Assembly (NCBI GenBank): GCA_963925015.1
Contig: CAWUTX010000108.1
Coordinates: forward strand, 1-9,305
Source of the DNA: JAQBXX01 sp963925015
GTDB taxonomy: Bacteria; Pseudomonadota; Gammaproteobacteria; SURF-13
Direction: 5' to 3'
Length of the DNA stretch: 9,305 nucleotides
In this document: piece by piece, positions 7,063 to 9,305 of the stretch
How the letters are laid out: each line of letters opens with the position of its first letter
Position numbering within the stretch: position 1 is the first letter of the stretch
The notes under the pieces: model-generated
What the model saw: the letters and a program-made list of their open reading frames with translations, nothing else
The model's database searches: none
What the model was told of the DNA's origin: nothing
Program-made: the position numbers and the translations under genes

Positions 7063-7623
7063 CTACGCGGGGCGTAAGCGCCCGGCGAGATAGCCGATGA
7101 GCGCCGCGCCTGCGATGATGTAGGGAAATGGCACGTTGAATACAAATATGGCCGCAAACGCACCCGCAGCCACCGCCCACAGCAGCGCGTTCTTGAGCGT
7201 GCGCCTGCCGATGCGATATGCGGCGAACAACACGATGGCCGTGACGGCCGGCTTAATCCCGTAAAAAATCCCCGCCAGCAGCGGCACGTCGCCAAATACC
7301 AGATACACCCAGGTCAGACCCAGTAACACGAACAGCGACGGCAGGATAAACAACGCGCCCGCCAGAATGCCGCCCTTGACGCCATGCAGCAGCCAGCCGA
7401 TATAGGTCGCAAGCTGCTGCGCCTCGGGTCCGGGCAGCATCATGCAGTAATTGAGCGCATGTAAAAAGCGCCCCTCTGAAATCCAGCGGCGGCGCTCCAC
7501 CAGTTCCTCGTGCATCAGACTGATCTGCGCCGCCGGGCCGCCGAAGCTGATGAAACCCAACTTCAACCAATAACCCAAAGCGCTGCGCAGGGAAGGGTGG
7601 TTAATGGGATGTGGCAAGGGCAT
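7063..7623 (-). CDS. N-terminal half of ChrA, ends at the amber codon
   Basis: This open frame of 186 residues begins MPLPHPINHPSLRSALGYWL. It carries the signature GFISFGGPAAQISLMHEELV and then NYCMMLPGPEAQQLATYIGWL, the conserved first-domain motifs of CHR transporters. About five hydrophobic segments follow, and it ends GYLAGRLRPA just before TAG. If termination is efficient, the product resembles a short-chain CHR (SCHR) monomer containing only the N-domain. Such short proteins are known to work in pairs in some bacteria. There is no good Shine-Dalgarno before the ATG, so translation may depend on vapC, whose stop codon is immediately adjacent. Confidence 0.7.
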   Translation of the reverse strand: MPLPHPINHPSLRSALGYWLKLGFISFGGPAAQISLMHEELVERRRWISEGRFLHALNYCMMLPGPEAQQLATYIGWLLHGVKGGILAGALFILPSLFVLLGLTWVYLVFGDVPLLAGIFYGIKPAVTAIVLFAAYRIGRRTLKNALLWAVAAGAFAAIFVFNVPFPYIIAGAALIGYLAGRLRPA

Positions 7624-8034
7624 CTAAAGCCAACTTATCTTGATTTCGTTTTCGATTTGCTTGAACTCTTTATCCCCGGTTACCAGTTCTGCTTTGCGCT
7701 CCTTTGCCAGTGCAGCGGCAAAGCAATCCGCAAAGGACATGCGGTGCTTGGCTTTGAATGCCCCGGCAATACGCGTCAGCTTCCAGTCGGCGTCTACAAA
7801 CTCGATCCCAAGCAGCCTCAGCGTATCTATTGCCTTGTCCGCCTCGGTTTCGGACACTTCCCGGGCGATTATGTACCAAACCTCTCCGGCGTTCACGACC
7901 GACATGAGCATCGGTATCCCGTGCTCATGGGCATCACCGATCAGGCTCGCCACTTTCGGGCCAGCGCTTTCGTCCTCCAGATAGGCCAGCACCGCCCACG
8001 AATCAAGCACGATAGCTTTCGACCGGCGGGCCAT
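7624..8034 (-). CDS. vapC: VapC-like PIN-domain toxin ribonuclease
   Basis: This 136-residue protein fits the PIN-domain family of type II toxins, which cut RNA (often tRNA or rRNA) using a cluster of acidic residues that bind metal. Visible candidates are D11 in VLDSWAVLAYL, E51 in NAGEVWY, D103 in MSFADCFAAALA and D121 in LVTGDKEF, in the usual order and spacing. The ATG at 8034 overlaps the antitoxin stop by one base (TAATG), so the two are translationally coupled. The TAG stop at 7626-7624 directly abuts the chrA ATG. The RNA target cannot be read from the sequence. All acidic positions are present, so the toxin looks intact. Confidence 0.9.
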   Translation of the reverse strand: MARRSKAIVLDSWAVLAYLEDESAGPKVASLIGDAHEHGIPMLMSVVNAGEVWYIIAREVSETEADKAIDTLRLLGIEFVDADWKLTRIAGAFKAKHRMSFADCFAAALAKERKAELVTGDKEFKQIENEIKISWL

Positions 8035-8264
8035 TAGATATCCCTCTCACGCTTCTTTTCCGCCGCCAGCGCCTTGAGCAGCCCCTTGCCCTTGTATTTT
8101 CCCCGCATGCTCTGGATGTATTCAGGGGTAATCGGGGTGAGAACTATCTTATGCGTCTGTTCGTCCACATCAATCTGGATTCTTGTCCCCTCCTTCATTC
8201 CAAGCCTCCTCCGCACCTTTGACGGGATCACGATCTGCCCCTTGACGGTCAGGTAGGTTTCCAT
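8034..8264 (-). CDS. vapB: AbrB/MazE-family antitoxin (VapB-like)
   Basis: This 76-residue protein has an N-terminal swapped-hairpin AbrB DNA-binding domain: METYLTVKGQIVIPSKVRRRLGM, with G9-Q10 and IPSKVRRRLG typical, then EGTRIQIDV. The basic C-terminal tail (about residues 50-76) should wrap and inhibit the PIN toxin. I chose ATG 8264 rather than the upstream ATG 8279, because GGAGG lies seven bases before 8264 and would fall inside the longer frame. Such antitoxins usually repress their own promoter; palindromes upstream fit this. It is first in the vapB-vapC-chrA-pyrE set. Confidence 0.9.
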   Translation of the reverse strand: METYLTVKGQIVIPSKVRRRLGMKEGTRIQIDVDEQTHKIVLTPITPEYIQSMRGKYKGKGLLKALAAEKKRERDI

Positions 8265-8271
8265 GGCGACG

Positions 8272-8276
8272 CCCTC
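8272..8276 (-). promoter_or_regulatory. Shine-Dalgarno fixing the vapB start
   Basis: GGAGG-type sequence on the minus strand (GGAGGG across about 8272-8277) precedes ATG 8264 by about seven to eight bases. It decides for this start over ATG 8279. Confidence 0.7.
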
Positions 8277-8285
8277 CATTTCTGA

Positions 8286-8302
8286 TATTAATGGATTTAA
8301 TA
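8286..8302. promoter_or_regulatory. Palindrome over the vapB -10 box, probable operator
   Basis: TATTAA-TGGAT-TTAATA is a perfect 6-5-6 inverted repeat that includes the -10 hexamer. This is where an autorepressing VapB or VapBC complex would be expected to bind. It is inferred from position and symmetry only. Confidence 0.45.
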
Positions 8303-8325
8303 CTATTATCTAAAATGTAAGTCAA
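8297..8325 (-). promoter_or_regulatory. Candidate vapB promoter
   Basis: TTGACT (8325-8320, five of six) and TATTAA (8302-8297, four of six) are separated by exactly 17 bases on the minus strand, 33 bases before the vapB ATG. The region is strikingly AT-rich compared with its surroundings. It is the only convincing promoter found upstream of vapB, and may serve vapC, chrA and pyrE too. Confidence 0.6.
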
Positions 8326-8341
8326 ATATAATATTTCTTAC
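8317..8341. promoter_or_regulatory. Second AT-rich palindrome upstream of the vapB -35
   Basis: GTAAG-tc-AAATAT-a-ATATTT-CTTAC is an inverted repeat with one 2-base bulge, overlapping the -35 of the vapB promoter. It also contains a perfect TATAAT on the plus strand (8327-8332) that might serve xth, although no good -35 lies upstream of it. It may be a second operator half or a shared divergent control site. Confidence 0.4.
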
Positions 8342-8425
8342 TTTTTTCATAAGGCGGGTATTCTGACGGCTTGCGCCCGCAGCCGGCGGGATGCGCCACA
8401 GTGGAATTTCAGGTAGGCTGCGCGC

Positions 8426-9199
8426 ATGCGCATCATCACCCTCAACATGAACGGCATCCGTTCGGCGAACACCAAGGGATTTTTCCCGTGGATGCTGAAA
8501 CAAAAACCCGACGTCGTCTGCCTGCAAGAGACCAAGGCGCAGGAACACCAACTGACGGACAGCGCATTGCACCCGGACGGCTACCACAGCTATTTTCACG
8601 ACGCCGTGAAAAAAGGCTACAGCGGCGTCGCGCTCTACTGCAAACACAAACCGGACAAGGTCATAATGGGCCTCGGCTGGCCGGACTTCGACGCCGAAGG
8701 GCGCTACATCGAAGCGCGCTTCGGAAGCTTAAGCGTAGTGTCGTTATATCTGCCTTCCGGCTCATCCGGCCCGGAACGCCAAGCGGTAAAGTTCGACATG
8801 CTCGAACGCTTCGTGCCGGTGCTGAAAAAAATGCGCAAAAGCAAACGCGAATACATTATTTGCGGCGACTGGAACATCGCGCACAAAAACATCGACCTCA
8901 AGAACTGGCGCAGCAATCAAAAGAACTCCGGCTTCCTGCCCGAAGAACGCGCTTGGATGGATCAATTATTCGGCAAGCTCGATTTCGTAGATGCGTTCCG
9001 CGTGGTGAATCAGGAGCCGGAACAATATACGTGGTGGTCGAACCGTGGTCAGGCCTGGGCGAAAAACGTGGGTTGGCGCATTGATTATCACGTCACCACA
9101 CCGGGCTTGGCGGATAAAGTCAAAGCCGCCTCGATTTATAAAGCGGAACGCTTCTCCGACCACGCGCCGTTGATAGTAGATTACGATTACACCCTCTGA
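8426..9199 (+). CDS. xth: Exodeoxyribonuclease III / AP endonuclease family protein
   Basis: This 257-residue protein belongs to the endonuclease/exonuclease/phosphatase fold, which in ExoIII repairs abasic sites and degrades 3' ends of duplex DNA. The catalytic set is complete: N7 (TLNMNGIRS), E35 (CLQETKAQ), Y108, D148 and N150 (CGDWNIAH), D220 (WRIDYHVTT), and D245-H246 (FSDHAPLIVDYD). The overall sequence, including DIKNWR-like DLKNWR at 157-162, GFLPEERAWMD and IVDYDYTL, is close to Pseudomonas Crc, which lies beside pyrE but lacks these catalytic residues. I therefore call a nuclease, not Crc. AGGTAGG (8411-8417) eight bases before the ATG supports the start. It is divergent from vapB. 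Confidence 0.94.
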   Translation: MRIITLNMNGIRSANTKGFFPWMLKQKPDVVCLQETKAQEHQLTDSALHPDGYHSYFHDAVKKGYSGVALYCKHKPDKVIMGLGWPDFDAEGRYIEARFGSLSVVSLYLPSGSSGPERQAVKFDMLERFVPVLKKMRKSKREYIICGDWNIAHKNIDLKNWRSNQKNSGFLPEERAWMDQLFGKLDFVDAFRVVNQEPEQYTWWSNRGQAWAKNVGWRIDYHVTTPGLADKVKAASIYKAERFSDHAPLIVDYDYTL

Positions 9200-9305
9200 A
9201 TACAAATTGCTTGAGGGGGGTGATGGGTTACGCTTACGCTCCACCCATCATCCTGGGAGCAAAATAAATTTGAGCAGGGGTAACATATTAAACTGAAGCA
9301 AATCT
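9200..9305. other. Region downstream of xth with no gene
   Basis: The last 106 bases contain the hairpin at 9218-9253 and an AT-rich tail. No open frame or RNA gene is recognisable before the window ends. Confidence 0.6.
9218..9253. repeat. REP-like hairpin or terminator after xth
   Basis: TGATGGGT (9221-9228) pairs perfectly with ACCCATCA (9243-9250). The stem extends outward by one G-U and two G-C pairs to 11 bp around a 14-nt loop containing TACGCTTACGCT. The GGGTTACGC...ACCC pattern is like palindromic repeats common after genes in gammaproteobacteria. No U-tract follows, so an intrinsic terminator on the plus strand is doubtful. Confidence 0.6.

Larger units (their letters stand above)
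6289..7623 (-). pseudogene. chrA: chrA chromate transporter interrupted by one in-frame amber codon
   Basis: From ATG 7623 to TGA 6291-6289 the minus strand reads as one continuous frame of 444 codons that would encode a complete two-domain CHR-superfamily chromate transporter. The single interruption is TAG at 7065-7063, in the polar linker between the two homologous membrane domains. There is no frameshift and no other stop. It could be a recent nonsense mutation, a sequence error, a site of UAG readthrough, or a split into two half-transporters. A CAG-to-TAG transition is the simplest origin. Its ATG follows the vapC stop with no gap, and pyrE follows 11 bases later. The family is sure; the functional status is not. 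Confidence 0.8.

Noticed and set aside
6779..7180. Minus-strand open frame across the chrA linker as a separate gene
   Set aside because: It is out of frame with both ChrA halves, rich in Arg/Cys/Gly, and has no recognisable domain. The true frame there carries the ChrA linker.
7624..8264. Whether vapBC-chrA is part of a larger mobile island
   Set aside because: No integrase, transposase, tRNA or direct repeat flanks the set in this window, so only local insertion can be suggested.
8371..9084. 237-codon plus-strand open frame within xth
   Set aside because: It is a frame shadow of the ExoIII gene: Arg/His/Gln-rich and with no domain.

Overview
The window looks like chromosomal DNA of a GC-rich gammaproteobacterium. 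The evidence is the hemA-prfA-prmC order, the PyrE and HemA lengths (213 and 420 residues) that match or nearly match enteric proteins, and an ExoIII/Crc-type nuclease near pyrE, as in pseudomonads and relatives. The genus cannot be named from the sequence. There are ten protein genes, no tRNA or rRNA, no CRISPR array and no transposase gene.

Layout. (1) 1-3341, minus strand: hemA (glutamyl-tRNA reductase, first step of C5 haem synthesis), prfA (release factor RF1, GTG start) and prmC (methyltransferase that modifies the GGQ glutamine of release factors). prmC runs off the left edge, only a few residues short of its end. prfA and prmC overlap by one base. A perfect 27-bp inverted repeat with a 43-nt loop sits between hemA and prfA. 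(2) 3486-5264, plus strand: a 592-residue TPR lipoprotein, divergent from hemA. (3) 5265-5635: a convergent intergenic stretch holding a ~141-bp MITE-like element with 17-bp terminal inverted repeats. (4) 5636-8264, minus strand: vapB-vapC-chrA-pyrE, a tightly packed set. vapB and vapC overlap by one base, vapC abuts the chrA ATG with no gap, and pyrE starts 11 nt after chrA. (5) 8426-9199, plus strand: an ExoIII-family nuclease (xth), divergent from vapB. (6) 9200-9305: no gene, one REP-like hairpin.

How the genes work together. The left block joins haem synthesis to translation termination, and RF1 and PrmC act as enzyme and substrate partners. The right block puts a housekeeping pyrimidine gene (pyrE) behind a toxin-antitoxin pair and a chromate transporter. 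The vapB promoter has a palindrome over its -10 box. chrA is the most unusual gene: its two homologous halves lie in one continuous frame broken only by a single UAG codon in the linker. I see no clearly new defence or mobile system. The points most worth following up are the amber-interrupted chrA, the vapBC-chrA-pyrE arrangement, and three or four palindromic or MITE-like insertions, one of which appears to lie in frame inside prmC.
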